From assembly GCA_000711775.1 (NCBI GenBank), contig ARYC01001079.1:62001-126000 (forward strand): a stretch of 64,000 nt of DNA. Reading direction: 5' to 3'. Shown here piece by piece: positions 1-13,680 of this stretch. The translations under genes were made by a program, and so were the position numbers. The notes below the pieces were generated by a model, which saw only the letters and a list, made by a program, of their open reading frames with translations, searched no databases and was not told the DNA's origin. Source of the DNA: Oxytricha trifallax. Its lineage: Eukaryota; Ciliophora; Spirotrichea; Sporadotrichida; Oxytrichidae. The stretch's first letter is position 1. Each line of letters opens with the position of its first letter.

Positions 1-3000
1 TCATGCTATATGAGGCCCTTAGATCAGAAAATTTACAGATTTAGTCATGAAAAAACGCTGAACAATAAACTAGTCTCTGGCTTTATATAGAAGAGTTTGG
101 ACAGGCTTCACTAATATTTTACTTGTGATTTATATAATAGAATGAAAGTAGTCATGTGTCATTGCAGCAAGCAGTAGTCATGTGAGTCTATAAAGGTTTA
201 ATAATTCGAGTTATTTATTGGCTTGGATGTGAAACTTGGTCATATTTTGATGCTTGAATTATATTTGGTCTTTCATTTTTACTCCAATAAACTGTAAATC
301 TATTAAAAAGGCAATCTTATTAAAGGAGATAGCCAGATGCATTTATAAGCATGAATAATTTAGATATAATTTTAATAAATAAAATTATTTTTATACTAAA
401 CATAACATCAGGCTTAAATTTTCTAAAATATCATATTTCTTTTGCTTTATATCGAGCAGTTTATTATCACCTTTCATTATATATTACTTTTTTATTATAA
501 ACAATTTTAAGAATTTATATATAATAATAAATTCTTATTATCTCGTGAGTAAAGATTATTAATTATATTATAATGATCTGTTTAGTTAGCTGATGCTCCT
601 TGCTATTTCGTTAAGTTTTTCAATAATTTGTTCTTTTTAGAATATTTTCATAATTAAACCTTTTTTCTTATAAGGTAGGAAAATATTACTTTTATTCTTA
701 TTTTTTTAAGTTTTAATCGATTATTTTAAGTCAATTCTTTACATGAGATAATGTAATTATATTCTGATTATTTAATTCACAATTAAGTTTTATTATTTAT
801 AAATAATCACCTTAAATTCTGCTTGTTTTATTTTTATGAAAGTTATCTGATATATTCAAGAAATTGATCCAACTTTGTAATAAATGGCGCTGATTACGAT
901 TACAACATTTAAATGGCGATTTGGATAAGTCTTGACTAAGAATTTACCACTTAGAAATGGGTGCCTCAAAACCTGTATTCTGAATAAGCATGAGGCGCTT
1001 CAGATAAAAATAGAAACATTCCTCCAAAACAATCACCTGCTATCAGCATCATTATTATTGGTTTTATCAGCAAATCGCGTAAGATAAAAAGCTAATAAGT
1101 TATAATTAGGATAGTATTGACTAAAATTGGTAGCTATTTTTAAATTAATAAATATGATTGATTACTAAATATAAATATGAAGATTTTCAGTTGTCGTTGT
1201 TGGCCCTAAAAACTCTAAAACTCTTTTGCAGTTTTATTAAGTTTTTAATTGATAAATGGCTGCAATCAATCTGGCTAATATAACTAAAAATTTATTTTTT
1301 ATCTCTTTTATTTGTTATACAACTAATCATTTATTTATATAGACTTGAGATCTTGACTTTGAAATGCAATTTTCACTAATGTGACAAAAGTTAGTTTAAT
1401 TTATATATTGGCCCCGAAACAATATAATTAAATTTATATTTAAGTTTAAATTATAAAACATTATCTTTCTAATAATATTAAGATGCTGGTTTCTTCAATT
1501 TTTTAAGAATTGGGTCAAGTATTTGCCTATATATAATTTCATTTGTAAATTAAAAATATCCTACTCACCTAATAGTTTTGAGTTAAATCTTATTTGTATT
1601 GCAATAAATTATCAATTTATTTCTCTTTAAAACTTAGTTTATAGTCATATTATTAAATCTATACTATAATTTAAATGTTCTTTTTAATTTGATTAATTAA
1701 ATAGTAGTTGACTAAAACCTATGAATCTTATTATATACATATGATCTGATCATCTTAAAAATGATTTTGAACTATTTTCAAATCATTTTAATTAAGATTC
1801 TATGATACTTCCAGTAAAGTATCAGAATTCTGAAACATTTTTGTCTCATTTTAATAGATAATTTAAAAATTAGCTAATTTTAAAATTTTAAGTTTTAAAA
1901 AGTTAGGATATTAATAGTCAAGTCAGTCAAGCGAACAGCGGATTTTTCGTAGTTTTTTAATTTTAATTGATATTTAAAGACTATAAAACAAAGTTTCAGT
2001 TGGCTATGATGCTAAGATAGTCCTGTAAGTTATTGCATTAGGATTGTCGTTGATGAGTAACTTTTCTGCTGTGATAAATCTTAATTCATCTGAGGATAAA
2101 ATATATTTTATACTTACCAATTGCTGAATGCTGTTGATGTATTGACTTCTTTGTTCTTATTAATTTCATGCTTTTATTTTCTAAATATAAATTTATCACT
2201 AGAATTTAAATATATAAATATATGTGGCTGCTCCAAAATGCTTTTATTTTAATTATCTTAATCTTCAATAATTTAAATTAACCTAAAATGTTTTTATCGC
2301 AATATAAATTAAAAATTTTGATTAGCTTTTTTAAATATGATTAATTTATCTCTTGACTCATTCCATTCTATCTCCTTCCTTTGTGTATGAGCTCGGTAAT
2401 AAGTTAAATTGCCAATTTTCTTGGAGTCTACTCTCAATGAATGCAAGACTACTCTTTTACATGATATGAAAGGGGCATTTTTAATTTTTCTGATTAAATG
2501 AAACTATGTGTTGGATAAAACTATTTAAGTTTCAGTTAGTCTATTATTTAAATTTATAACTTATTATTCTTTTAAATATCATGTAGTTATATTGAAATCC
2601 ATAACATTAACCTCACAATAATTAAGAATGGAGCATTATAAATCTTCATTTTAGAATAAATTTCATGGCATTAAGTGGTTTTTGAAGTAGCTTACAGTAT
2701 CTAACTTGAATATACTTATTTTTCAATTCATATTACTTGTTGATATTGAAATTGATCAGAGCTGTTTAACCCTATTTATTTGTAGTTTGCAGAAAAAGCT
2801 TTAAATTGATTAAATCCAATACTAACACGATATTTAAATACATTAATAGTTGAGTTGGTTTTTTCAAAATGTATCCAAAAGCGGATTTAATTTAATCTTT
2901 ATTATTAAAGGTTTATTCTTAATAAAGAAACAAAATTGGTAAATTATAGAATTATTTTTGTTTCTATTCTATTATTAAATAATATAGCCTTCTGGGAAGC

Positions 3001-4100
3001 TTAAATTAATTTAATTTATTCTCATTAAAAAATTCATTTTCTTAAAGAATATTTATTCTTTTTAAATAGCTAATAATTAAATCATAAATAATTTAATCTT
3101 AGTCTAATTAATTTAATATATATTAAGAGAATTTATAAAGCTTAAATTTATTACCATAATTATACTTCTCTTTTCAGGTATGCAGGTTTAAAATTAAAAA
3201 TTAATAGATAGAGGGTAAACTGCAGATTAATCAATAAATAAAATTAAAATATTTAAATTTTTATCAATTTAAGATATAAAATCGTAATTTAATTTATTTT
3301 TATTAGTTATTTTTATTACAATTATTACAGTCATAAAAAATTGAATATTTTTAATAATATATTACTTGATGATTAAATAAAGTGGAATCTTACATAATTT
3401 TTAGAATTCTCGATAAGTGATTTGATTTAAAATAATATAAACTAAGTAAGTTATACAAAATTATAGCTTGTATAAAACAAAAATTGAACTATCAGCAACA
3501 TTTAAAAATTATCGATTGGTGCTATGAATATTTAAATTATATAAACAAATATATAATTTAGTTAGTTTTTATTTATTAACAATTCTGATTATTAATTAAG
3601 TAAATTTAGGTTAAATAATCCCAAATAGTAATTACTAATCCTTTTATGACTATATAAATCTATAAAGAATTATTAAATTACTATTTATTCAGTTTGATAT
3701 GGTAATTTAATGGAAGACTATACTCTATTATATAAGTTTTTTTAAAAATTCTTTTGCAAATAGATATATAAGGATTATTAGGATTTGTTAAGCTAAATTT
3801 ATAATAATCTTATCTAAAAACAGCTATATTTATAAAGTTATAATGTCCATTAAATTAAATGAGAAAATCACAGTTGCAGCTTTCGTCATTTATTAAGTTT
3901 GCTGAATATTAAAATTGTTCCATAAGTAATAAAGAAATTAAATTAGAAGTGTCAAACATAAATATAGATTTGTTGAATTAATGTTTAAACTTAGTAAGCC
4001 TGAATATAAATAATATAAATCATTTTCAATAGTCAAGGTCCTTACCAAATAATCAAATTTGGAATACTTACTTTATTAATTTGATTTTAGGCATAATATA
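1..4100. other. AT-rich DNA without a recognisable gene
   Basis: I see no sustained reading frame here even with TAA/TAG read as glutamine. The base composition is extremely AT-rich, typical of ciliate germline-limited DNA. A small GC-richer patch near 960-1060 could be a coding remnant, but it is too short to call. Confidence 0.6.
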
Positions 4101-5470
4101 ATTACTTCTCATAGTTTCTTAATGATCTTAGCAATCGCAAATATGATTGTATCGACTCCTAGAGCGTTTCACTTAGTTGCTTTTCTTCACTTAGTTTATT
4201 AATGCAGCTGAGGCCCACTAGCATTTGTCTTCAAGTTAATGCGCTTGATGCGTGTGATAAAAAGTAAGGGAGGGTGAGTTAGTTGAGCATTAATAAACGA
4301 AGCTGATAATATGTTTCCATATCAATTTTATAACATTCTCGAATTTTCGTTGATGAAGTTAACTCTGGGTACTACACTCTCCACTGTTGGCTCTTATAAT
4401 TACTCGACATTTTTAATCTATCTCTTGAAAGGATCCACCCTCTTTGGAAGCGTAGGATAATCAAGGAATATTCAGTAATAATAATTTCATTATTTTTCTT
4501 TGTCATATTTATTCATAAATCAATGATCTTACCCACCAAGATGATTTATCCCAACATAACTAAGCTTTCGTTTATTAACTTGAACAATTTAAGCACGTTT
4601 TTATAGAACAGCCATGACTGAGGTGAACCTCATCTCCTAAACAGCCAAGTGATCTCAGCAAGGAAATATAGACGAGTGAGTGACCCAAATTCTAAAACTA
4701 ATAATTAAATGATGCTGTGTACATAACTTTGGAATTGTGAACAACATCACAGATTTTAAAAACCTAGTGCTCCAGCCTTTGTATAATTCGTTAGAAGGTT
4801 AAGCAATTTTTCTCATTTCTTTAGCAATTTTACTTATCTTAGTGGAATAATCTTTTGGAAATATACCAAAATGATTAAGGAATTCTTCTGATTATAAGAA
4901 ATTTCTTCCATGATACCTGGTCAAATAAATTGATCCGAAAGCCAGTTTGAATAACTCTTTCAAGATAAGTTATCATCGAAAGTAAACTGATACTTCTTTT
5001 CTTCGAGAGTTTTTAATATGTCTACTAATTGCAGTGTTAATTATATTATATATAAAAGTATTAGACTCAATCTTAATTCCTGATCGCTTATCTGCATTGA
5101 TCTGACCTTCTCTGATATCATTATAGGCATGTCTTGTTACTTTATTACTCTTAATATTAGGGAAATTCTCCCGCTTCATGAATCAACTTCTATTTCTTCT
5201 TGGATTGAAGGGGAAATAAAATTGTGTTTTTCAATACATAGTTCTCTGAGCATCTTTGATTGTCAATGATAGTCCTTGATGAGTTGTAGAATATTTTATA
5301 ATCTTTCTGAAGATATGGTAGCCCTTAAAATAAACACAGTTCAAGACTTGGATGCGAGAAGCAGAAACAAGGGCGAGGTTTGTGTAGAGAAACATCATTA
5401 ATTCTTCATCAGTGAGGAAATCCTATGATCTTCTAAAAGCATGATGAAAATGAATATAAAATTTAATAGG
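4100..5470 (-). pseudogene. Decayed unidentified coding segment
   Basis: This GC-richer island has protein-like reading frames on the reverse strand once TAA/TAG are read as Gln. One stretch runs from about 5455 down to 4973 in a single frame and crosses one in-frame TGA near 5180, next to the residues RRNRS and FMKREN. It then shifts frame and continues through residues such as FLNHFGIFPKDYSTKI down to about 4730. I do not recognise the family and no catalytic motif stands out. The in-frame TGA and frame changes suggest either a decayed gene or coding segments separated by very short internal eliminated sequences (IESs). The strand and approximate extent are better supported than the boundaries. 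Confidence 0.4.
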
Positions 5471-5479
5471 AAGCTAATA

Positions 5480-8474
5480 ATAGTATGTAAGTATAAACAT
5501 CTTAGTTAAAACAAACTAGGTTTGATTATATCAATTTTGAAATAAATAATTTTGAAATCTAATGATTCCCTTAAATGAATTTATTATGATAAATAATATA
5601 GGAATTTCCAACTTAGTTACTCATTAACACTTAAAATTATCATTTTAAAATTTATAATTTTAAAGGAAATCTTCTATATTATCTTATTTAAACCAATGAA
5701 TTCAAGTAATCTCAACTCTTAATTAAGTTCTTTATTCTGTACTTATAAATTCTCTCAATCATTATACATACCCTATTAAATAAAAGATGAATAGGCTTTC
5801 TTTATGATTAAATCTTTATTTATTAATTTGAATGTATATTTGGTGCGTCAACAGATAATTTTCTCGTTTAGAAGAGTAAAAGAAGCATGGATATAATTTG
5901 ATTATCTTTACTTGATTACAGGAATATTCGTTGTCATTCGAATATAAAATTAGTAATTTCAATAGATTCATAAAGTAAAATATTATTTATTAATTTAATA
6001 CTTAATTTTAGTTATGCTAAATTTTAATGCGTAAACAGTAGAAGTTCTACTTTTATATCTAGTGCAATTGATGTATTTGTGCCAAATTATTTCCATATTA
6101 TAATAATTATAATTAATTTTAATCTCCATGTTTACTATGACAGTTTTTAATTTAAGTCTATATTGACATAGGTTTAATTAAAGTCCGATTATTTGTTGTT
6201 TTCTGTGTTTCTGTCCATCTTTTCATGATCTCTTCAATTATGGAGATAGATAATTTGATAACTCCTATTGGAAGCCAGAGCAAGTTTAACTTTTCCTTCT
6301 CTCATTGTGTTAGTTTTAGTGTTTATATCTTTAACTACTTATAGTTTAAGTCACTAAATTCTCTCAATAGTTCTTACAATTTAAATTTATCATTTTATAT
6401 TATAATTTATGAGAAGTAGAATGTTTTAAACGCATGTTTCATGAACTAAATTTGTAGATGATATATATTAAAGTAGTATTATCTATTTCAGAAACAGTTG
6501 TGATTATGAGTATTGGAAATTGAAAATCAGAAATTTTAAATGACATGGGAACACGCTAGAGCAAATCTAAAGAACCGCAAAGCTTTGTAAAGTAGACTTG
6601 TTCTTTAATATTGATACCATTAATGTTATTGTAAACGCTAATACAATATCTATTTTATTGATTATTTATATGTTTATTTTTCTAGTCATTATTATTATTA
6701 TTTCTTATTTATCCCTTGCAATCTTGGAAATTTAAGCAAATCTCTAGTTAAGTACATTTAATTATGTCTTCTTGACTCCTTTAGCCCACACTTTGCTATT
6801 TCTTTTTGTTTCTAGTTTTTTTTATATTTTGGTTATTCTCTTTGTAATTATGCAATAATATCAATATCCTCTGATAAAATACTTATTCATAGGTTTTAAT
6901 TTCTTCAAAATGATTGTAAACTCTCCGATGAAGTGCGGTTTACAAATACCATTATTTTTTAGAAGTGGTACTTTAGAGGTCTCTTGATGATTTTATTCTT
7001 TTATTAAAAGGTTTGTTCTCATTGTCATCATTATCTTGAGTAGTTATCTTTATCAGAAACTGGATTAATTTTGTTAGTTTTGTTGTTTTATATGATTTAA
7101 CTTGCTAAATTGTTCATTTAATTCAATTTTAACGACAAATTTTGTTGATTTGTCTATTTATTCTTAAAGCTCTTGGACATATTTGTTTTTTTGTATGTCG
7201 ATTTAATTTATTATTGAATGGCAATATCTTTCTCTGTTATTTCCCTTTTACATTCATGATTACCTTTTAATTTATTGAATTAAAGGTATCTGTTTCTTAT
7301 CCCTCTTTTGAATTGGATCTTGTTAGGGGTTGAATCAATAATCACTTAAACTAATTTAACTTATTTAAATCTACTAAAAATTTGATAAATTATGTGTACT
7401 TTTAATAACTTATGAATTTATTGTTTTAAATAAACTGTATATTAACAAGGCAGTTGATTTATATCAAGCGATTCCTTTTTCTATTTTTTATTGCCCCTAT
7501 TAACTTTAGTTAGTGAAATAGTTATGAAAGTATAGGCCAGTCATCAATTTGTATGTTTATCATATTTTAAGCTAATCTCTTTTTATGTTAGATTCATCTT
7601 TGTTGCAATTATATCTCATTACAATTATTTTGAATTCATTAATAGTAATGTATATTATAACTCTGACACTTTTTTAATCGGAATTATTTATTTTTACTTC
7701 TTCTCCTGGTTTAAACTATAATTTGGCAGATTTTTAGAATTTTTCTTGTTTACTCTCATTCAATAAAGAATAGTAATATTGATAAAATAGAAAGTAATCG
7801 AGAATTTAATACAGTTAATATACCTAAAATTGCAAATATATTTAAATAAGTAATTATAAGCATATCTAAGTAACATAAATCGAAATAAATATAAAGGTTT
7901 TTCTCTCTTTAAGACATTATTACAATTAGTTTTAATATTGTGTGCTTTTTGTTTCTATATATCAAAACTTCCTTAAATGATTCTATTTCTACGAAGATCA
8001 ATTATTGATAGTTATTTCTTTCAAATTATAGTGTATTTTTAAATTTTCACAGTTTCTTCGTCCTTTAATATTTGATTAAACTCTGCAAAATTAAACTAAT
8101 ATATTTTTATTTGTTTATAATAAAGATAAATCAACTAACTATTGATAATCTTAAGAGTTGTATATACAATTAAATTATATTATATTCGAAAAATTACTTA
8201 TTTATTCGAGAGTCATTGTAATAGTAGCCAAAGAGTTTAAAAAGTAGGATATACTTTAAGTATTCATCAATAAATTCTATTTAATTTATTTCAATAAATA
8301 TACAATTATAATGCGATAATTTATAATTTAATAAAAAATTATATTTTTAATTATTTATGTTCCAAGTATTATGCTGAAGATTAGCTTATTCAAAAAATTT
8401 GAAAAAATAACTAATTTTTAGATCAACGACTTTACTAAATATACTATGTAAGATTCTCATTATTATAAGAGTCA
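5480..8474. other. AT-rich DNA with faint reverse coding remnants
   Basis: Most of this stretch shows nothing. Around 6850-7060 the reverse strand carries a short lysine/glutamine-rich protein-like run (for example SKKQWYLQTALHRRVYNHF) with TAA/TAG as Gln. It has no identifiable domain and may be a very old mobile-element ORF. Confidence 0.35.
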
Positions 8475-11400
8475 TCACTTATCAGTTCTCATGTCATATG
8501 ACAATTTTTTGTAGGCGCTCTCTCCGATCAATTGCTTTAAATTATCGAGACTCTCAATGGCATTGTGATCCTTTTAGGTGTCAGTCTTCGCTTCTATAAG
8601 CACTTCTGTGAATATTCTTTTTGTAAATCATAGCAACAAGTTATTCCAACTTGCCATATCCTTTGATTGATACTTTTTTCATCCTAAGTAGTATCTCCTG
8701 CTTTGGCTAGTTAGATATTGGGAAATATTTTGACTGCAATGCACCAATTCTTCTTAGAGCTGATGTCACAAGTAATAAGCACTTGAGCATCAGTTCTAAT
8801 TCTAGTATTGTAGCAAAAGCTTTCCTCCTGACTTAGAGTCAAAACCTCACTTTGCAATGATTCGATTTCTTCCAAGGTGTCTTGAGTGTCTTCACTCTTA
8901 ATGTACAAATCTATTCTATCGTGTTTTTCACGATGTCTCTTTCACGATCATCACAAAGATGATGAAAGGGACGGCCTAACTGCTTTCTTTGATTTTGCTA
9001 ATAATTTTGGAGCGCCTTTCTTCTGCATACGAGCAGGCGATAACATCACCCCCCTAATCCTACCTCAGTTCATTCAATTATTCATACTCACTCTTGAACT
9101 TTAGGATTTTTGGTTTATTGAATAAGAATTTAAATATTTACCAGAAATGATTGATTAATCAAGATTTTAATCATAGTATTATATGATAATTTTTCTAATT
9201 AAATTATGAAAATTGCACTCTATCCCAAACGATATATGGATTAGAGATAGAGTGTGATAGATTGTGATTAAATATATAAATTCAATTATCTTTCAAATAT
9301 GACATTTCATTTTATTTAATTAGCATTTTAATTTAATTGATAAATAATTATTTATAAATTAAATTTTTTTAATTGTTTAAATTAAAAAAGTTTCAAAATT
9401 GATCATTAAAAAAGTGTAATATATTAGAGAAAAATGATTTTAATAAATTCAATTAAAATGCTAATTATATAAAATGAAATGTCTTATTTGAAAGATAATT
9501 GAATTTATGTATTTAATTACAATCCATCACAATCAATCTCTAATCCATATATCGTTAGGGATAGAGTGCGGTTTTAATTAATTAAATAGCAAAATTATTA
9601 TATAATACTATGATTAAAATCTTGATTAATCAATCATTTCTGGTAAATATTTAAATTTATATTAAATACACACTTGTGCAAGCACTCTTTGGAATTCCCC
9701 TAATAGCAAGTGGCACTAAACATGTAAGACCTAGTCAGTCCTATATCCCAGATTCCTTACAACTTACCATCGTGACAATAGAATGGATGCTTTCAAGTAA
9801 TTTGATCAAATTCATCAACAATTAAAATGTCATACTAGCTTTTGGTTCTGTAGTAGTTATCAATTGTTTCTTTTTGCAAATAGATGCCTCATGGTTGGAG
9901 AAACTTTTAGGTTTGCATTTTTAGAATTTTGATATGAACTAATATAACAACCTTCTTCCCTTGATAAATCTAAAAGCATGCTAATAAGCCTTGGACCCAA
10001 GCCTTGTTAGATGCAGTTGGCATCTAGATTTAAATGTTATCTTCAAGATGATTCAAAAATATCGCTGCTATTGTTGCCTAATAGATTGAATGTTTGTAAT
10101 CTAAGCAGCTCTCCTCCATTTATAAGTAACAGTACAAGAATTCATCTAGAGTGATCTTTTGGTCAGAGTTTTAGGATTTTAAGAATTCTTGCTAAATTTT
10201 CCTAGCTCTTGAATTCAAGCTAAGATTGATTTTTAATACTCTAGGTGCAAGATTAGAATTTACTAAGTTCCCGCATCCACAAGGTCTCATCACAAGTAAA
10301 TATCTATTCTAATTGGTTGAGTTCATAGTCCTTGATTGATTGAAGCACGTCTACCAATCTTTATCTTTCAGTTCCAGATTAATGTGGTTCCTCTCAGCAA
10401 ACTTGTCACAAGTATTCTTCTTTGAGAGGAAATTCCTCACAGTTCATTTATTTGATTTGAGGGGTCCTGCTTCACATTTGTTATTGAAAGCATTTTGACA
10501 ATATCTTCACTGTAAAGCTTATTAACCCGCTTAAGAGTTGAGATGCTATCTTCATATAGAAAGTTTTCTCGACATTCGACAATTATTCCAGCTTCACTGA
10601 ATCCACTTTTTACTAAGTGCTATTGAAAATTTTGTATGTTCTCTGGTAAAGAGAGAGTCTTAAACGATTTAAGGTAATTCAAATCCAGTAGAAGACTAAC
10701 TAATCCTACAGTCATTGGCTAATTTGCATTCTTTAGTTGTCGGTTTATTGATGATGCCATAGCACTCAGGATTATTTTCTCAGCTTCGTCAAAAACTGAG
10801 GTATCGACATTATGTTCTAAGTTTGGATAAAGAATACGATCGGGATTCTGGTCCTCTAAGGATAATTCGTTAATAATCAAGCATGCTGCTAGTGGAATTT
10901 TAAGATTTTTGATTATGAGTAATATTTGAGATACACCTCAATGCACAAGATCTCCCTATTCTTGAACAATCTATTATGTGCTGCTTCTAATGCTTGATTT
11001 AAGAGTCAACACTCTAGATGTAAAAATTCCTGTTCGAGATTAGCACTGAGTTCAACTTTTAAATAATGCTCTGCTGATATTCATCGAAAACCCCAGAAAA
11101 GTGCTGAATGATAACTATGACAACTACAACATGTCGTTTTAAATGTAGGAGGTTTGCTTAGCATTTTGGAATGGAGCATAAATCCGATTCTTCAAGATAT
11201 CCTTGTGAATTTTTAATGCCATTTCATGTCCGAGTCTTCTTTTTTAGCATTGAGACTTCCTTCATTTTTACGCTATTTAAATTTCGTTTAAGATGTTGTC
11301 TCTTCACTCTAATAAGTTTTTGATAAGATCTCGATAAAGCTCAATAAGAGGGCCCGATTTCAACTTGGGATGATTTTAGATATCCTTGAAAGTTTTTTGT

Positions 11401-11659
11401 AGTTATTGGTGAATAACCCAAAGATCAACTTCGCTTCCGAACATGGAACTTCATCATCTGCTCGATTATAATATTGCTTGAAGTCGGTATATGTCTTAAT
11501 ATTTTTTATATCACTCTCTTTGTGTATTTGTTTTAAATCTCTCTTGTTAAGATCTGTCGATAACTTAGATATCGATGATAATAGAGATTTAGATTTTGAA
11601 GTCTTAGAATGAAAGCGCGAGTCATCACTGTCATACATTGACTCTTAAGAGCTTTTCAT
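8475..11659 (-). pseudogene. DEAD-type helicase-like gene, decayed
   Basis: The reverse-strand frame starts at ATG 11659; an in-frame TAA (Gln) just after it hides this start from standard-code readers. About 875 codons remain if the 9125-9659 insertion is removed, ending at TGA 8475. Helicase signatures lie in the right order: a degenerate Walker A at about 10035 (MPTASNKAW, lysine kept, glycines lost), a following strand YQGKKVVILV, motif II as VDEFDQI near 9810 and motif III as FSAT near 9715. The N-terminus is serine/lysine-rich. Several frame changes and TGA codons inside otherwise good frame (for example after LQP and after DQIT) indicate decay, though some frame changes could be tiny IESs. 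The helicase superfamily call is good; the exact family is unknown. Confidence 0.6.
9125..9659. mobile_element. Palindromic MITE-like element inside the helicase gene
   Basis: The two halves are inverted copies of each other: a run at 9129-9290 beginning AATTTAAATATTTACCAG is repeated in reverse complement ending near 9656, including an inner block with TGACATTTCATTTTATATAA-like sequence. The flanks carry 9-bp near-identical direct repeats, TATTGAATA at 9116-9124 and TATTAAATA at 9660-9668. No ORF is seen. Removing the element plus one flank copy joins the helicase reading frame without a shift, giving KCVFNKPKILKF across the junction. This is a non-autonomous insertion in a coding sequence. 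Confidence 0.8.
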
Positions 11660-12038
11660 CTTGAATTTTTTTAATTTATGATTTTTATTAAATTTAATAA
11701 ATTCAAATTTAAATTACTTAATTTTGATATCAAATCTCTTTAATTAAAATCAATAAAAGGGGGCAGTGATTAAATAATGAGCACAATTTTTTTCCCTAAA
11801 AAATCACAGAAATCATAAAATATATAAAAAATCCCAATAAAGTTACATACAAAATTTCACCTATTTGAAAGAAAATCTTACAGGGCCCCTCCTTTTTTTA
11901 AAAATATATTCCAATAAAGATCAATCCATTCTCAAGAATCATTTCGATTAAACTTGCTGTTATTCTTATAGTTAAGGTCATTAATAATTTTATATATTTA
12001 ATTTGAAAAAGAGAATATCATTTATGGAGACAATTTCT
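11660..12038. other. AT-rich spacer upstream of the helicase-like gene
   Basis: No gene is visible. It is the presumed 5' flank of the reverse helicase-like gene, with short G- or C-runs near 11758 and 11882 and no recognisable promoter. Confidence 0.4.
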
Positions 12039-12689
12039 GGATGGCCCCCATATATCTGGAATTTTTTAAAATTCTAGATAAGTGCCGGATTTTAAGATTC
12101 ATTCTGGAATTCCTTCATAAATCTGGGTTCCAGATCTTTATCTGGAATTATACATTATATTGAATTATAATAATTTTTTTTAAATATATTTATTTTCATA
12201 ATATAAAAAAATATGCAGGAACTATAAATTTGTATGTAATATTTTTAATTATAAAATACAGATAACACGAATAATTTTCCATAAATAATATAAATTTTTA
12301 TAATGTGAAACTTTCAAACTATTTCATATCCACTTCATGATTCAATTTTATTCATCAGAAATATCTATAATAATTATTATTTTTTTAAAAAAGTAAATAT
12401 TAACTGAAACTCAAGTTTAATGAATAATTGAAATTAAGGTTTATTATTTAAATGATTTATTAAGCAACATCTTAAAACTAAACCATCTTCTATTGCAAAT
12501 ATCAACATCGAATAGTTGCATTATTTTTGCAAGTAAGATTAGTTAGTTATTTTACTTTATTGGGTTATGTATAGGAGACTCGACTGAAGAACCTGATAAT
12601 GAGACCATGTCGCATGTGTGAACTCCAACTCATGTATTATTCATTACTTATTTATTTTATTCTTAAATCTAATGAGGATCATTAGTCGG

Positions 12690-12770
12690 TTAAAACCGTT
12701 GGTGGGTCTGGGGATCTAGTCAGGCGTTCTCTAATGCTGGGTGCGTTGCCACCCGTCTGCCGACTTTGTT
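12690..12770. other. GC-rich hairpin block, possible structured RNA
   Basis: This stretch contains nested short inverted repeats: CGGTT/AACCG around 12694-12706, GGGTG/CACCC around 12739-12755, and an enclosing AGTCGG/CCGACT pair. It is far more GC-rich than its surroundings. It lacks the conserved A and B boxes and TTC loop of a tRNA. It could be a structured RNA or simply part of the element's palindromic interior. Confidence 0.25.
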
Positions 12771-13056
12771 TCATGATCGATTATTATTTTTATTTCAAAT
12801 TAAGTTATAAATTTGACTGAATCAGGCTTGACTGGCTCTGATAGATGGCCCCCTAGGACTTGCGGTGCAAATGGTAAGAGCCGAGTTAGACTACCTCAGT
12901 TTCTTGGCGAAATACCTTAAATTTCATACTATACTGTCTTTGTCTCTAGCATCCGAATGTGTATGGGAAGAATATTTCGAGGATCAGCCAAGCCCGACTC
13001 AGTCAAGACCTCCAATACAGGAATCACAATAAAGAGCATGGAAATCAAAAACTTAC

Positions 13057-13122
13057 CTTATTTTGAATCTTAGCCTTGACGTTCTCGATGGTATCTAATG
13101 TTTCGACGTAAGAAAGCTCCAT
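13057..13122 (-). pseudogene. Ubiquitin-like mini-exon
   Basis: The reverse strand from ATG 13122 reads 22 codons ending just before a consensus splice donor (AAG then GTAAGT). The end of the peptide, LDTIENVKAKIQNK, matches ubiquitin around residues 21-33, the most recognisable stretch of that protein. Nothing resembling the next part of ubiquitin (EGIPPDQQ) follows within the element, so this is a fragment: a captured exon, a lone MDS, or a pseudogene. It lies wholly inside the 12039-13645 inverted-repeat element. The residues before the match do not look like canonical ubiquitin. Confidence 0.5.
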
Positions 13123-13680
13123 TTCTCAAACTAATTAATTAATTAAGATGTTAATTAGTAATTCTACATTACCTAATAGTTACTCTCTACTCTACTCTCT
13201 CTTTTACAGTTATAAAATTTGATATTTAAAACAATAAAAATATTTGGAAACAAAGTGAATCAAAATTTAATGTTCTATATTAAATTATTCAAATAAAATA
13301 TTTGAAAAAGATATTTAAGTAATTATCATTCTGATCAGACTGAAATTAATTTATATGAATAATGCTTTCAATTTAAAGCCAGAAGTTTTGAAATTTTATT
13401 AGAAATTATTAAAATATTTTGAAAATTTGATTTTAATCTAATATAACCTCAATTTCTACTTTTAAACATATTGTAACTTAAAATATAAAAAAAATTAACA
13501 ATATGTATATTTTGAAATTATTGTAAAAAAATTATAAAAAATAGTTTCAAAATTATATATGGAATTCCAAAAATATTTATGGAATTTTTTCTGATTTTTC
13601 ATATATTTGTTATTTAAAAAAATTCCAGATATATGGGGGCCATCCCAATTTTAAAATAAAGATCTCATCAGCAAATTAAG

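Larger units (their letters stand above)
12039..13645. mobile_element. 1.6-kb element with GGATGGCCCCC terminal inverted repeats
   Basis: The ends are inverted copies: GGATGGCCCCCATATATCTG at 12039 and its reverse complement ending at 13645, matching for about 28-30 bp. Imperfect direct repeats (CAATTTCT and CAATTTTA) flank it. The interior has a GC-richer core (12530-13125) between AT-rich arms. The core holds an inner imperfect inverted repeat (about 12814-12850 against 12975-13004), a hairpin-rich block at 12690-12770 and a ubiquitin-like mini-exon. No transposase is visible, so it is probably non-autonomous or a carrier of captured sequence. Confidence 0.65.

Noticed and set aside
12690-12770. 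tRNA gene
   Set aside because: Stems are present, but there is no 7-nt TTC loop, no A or B box match, and the arm spacing is wrong.
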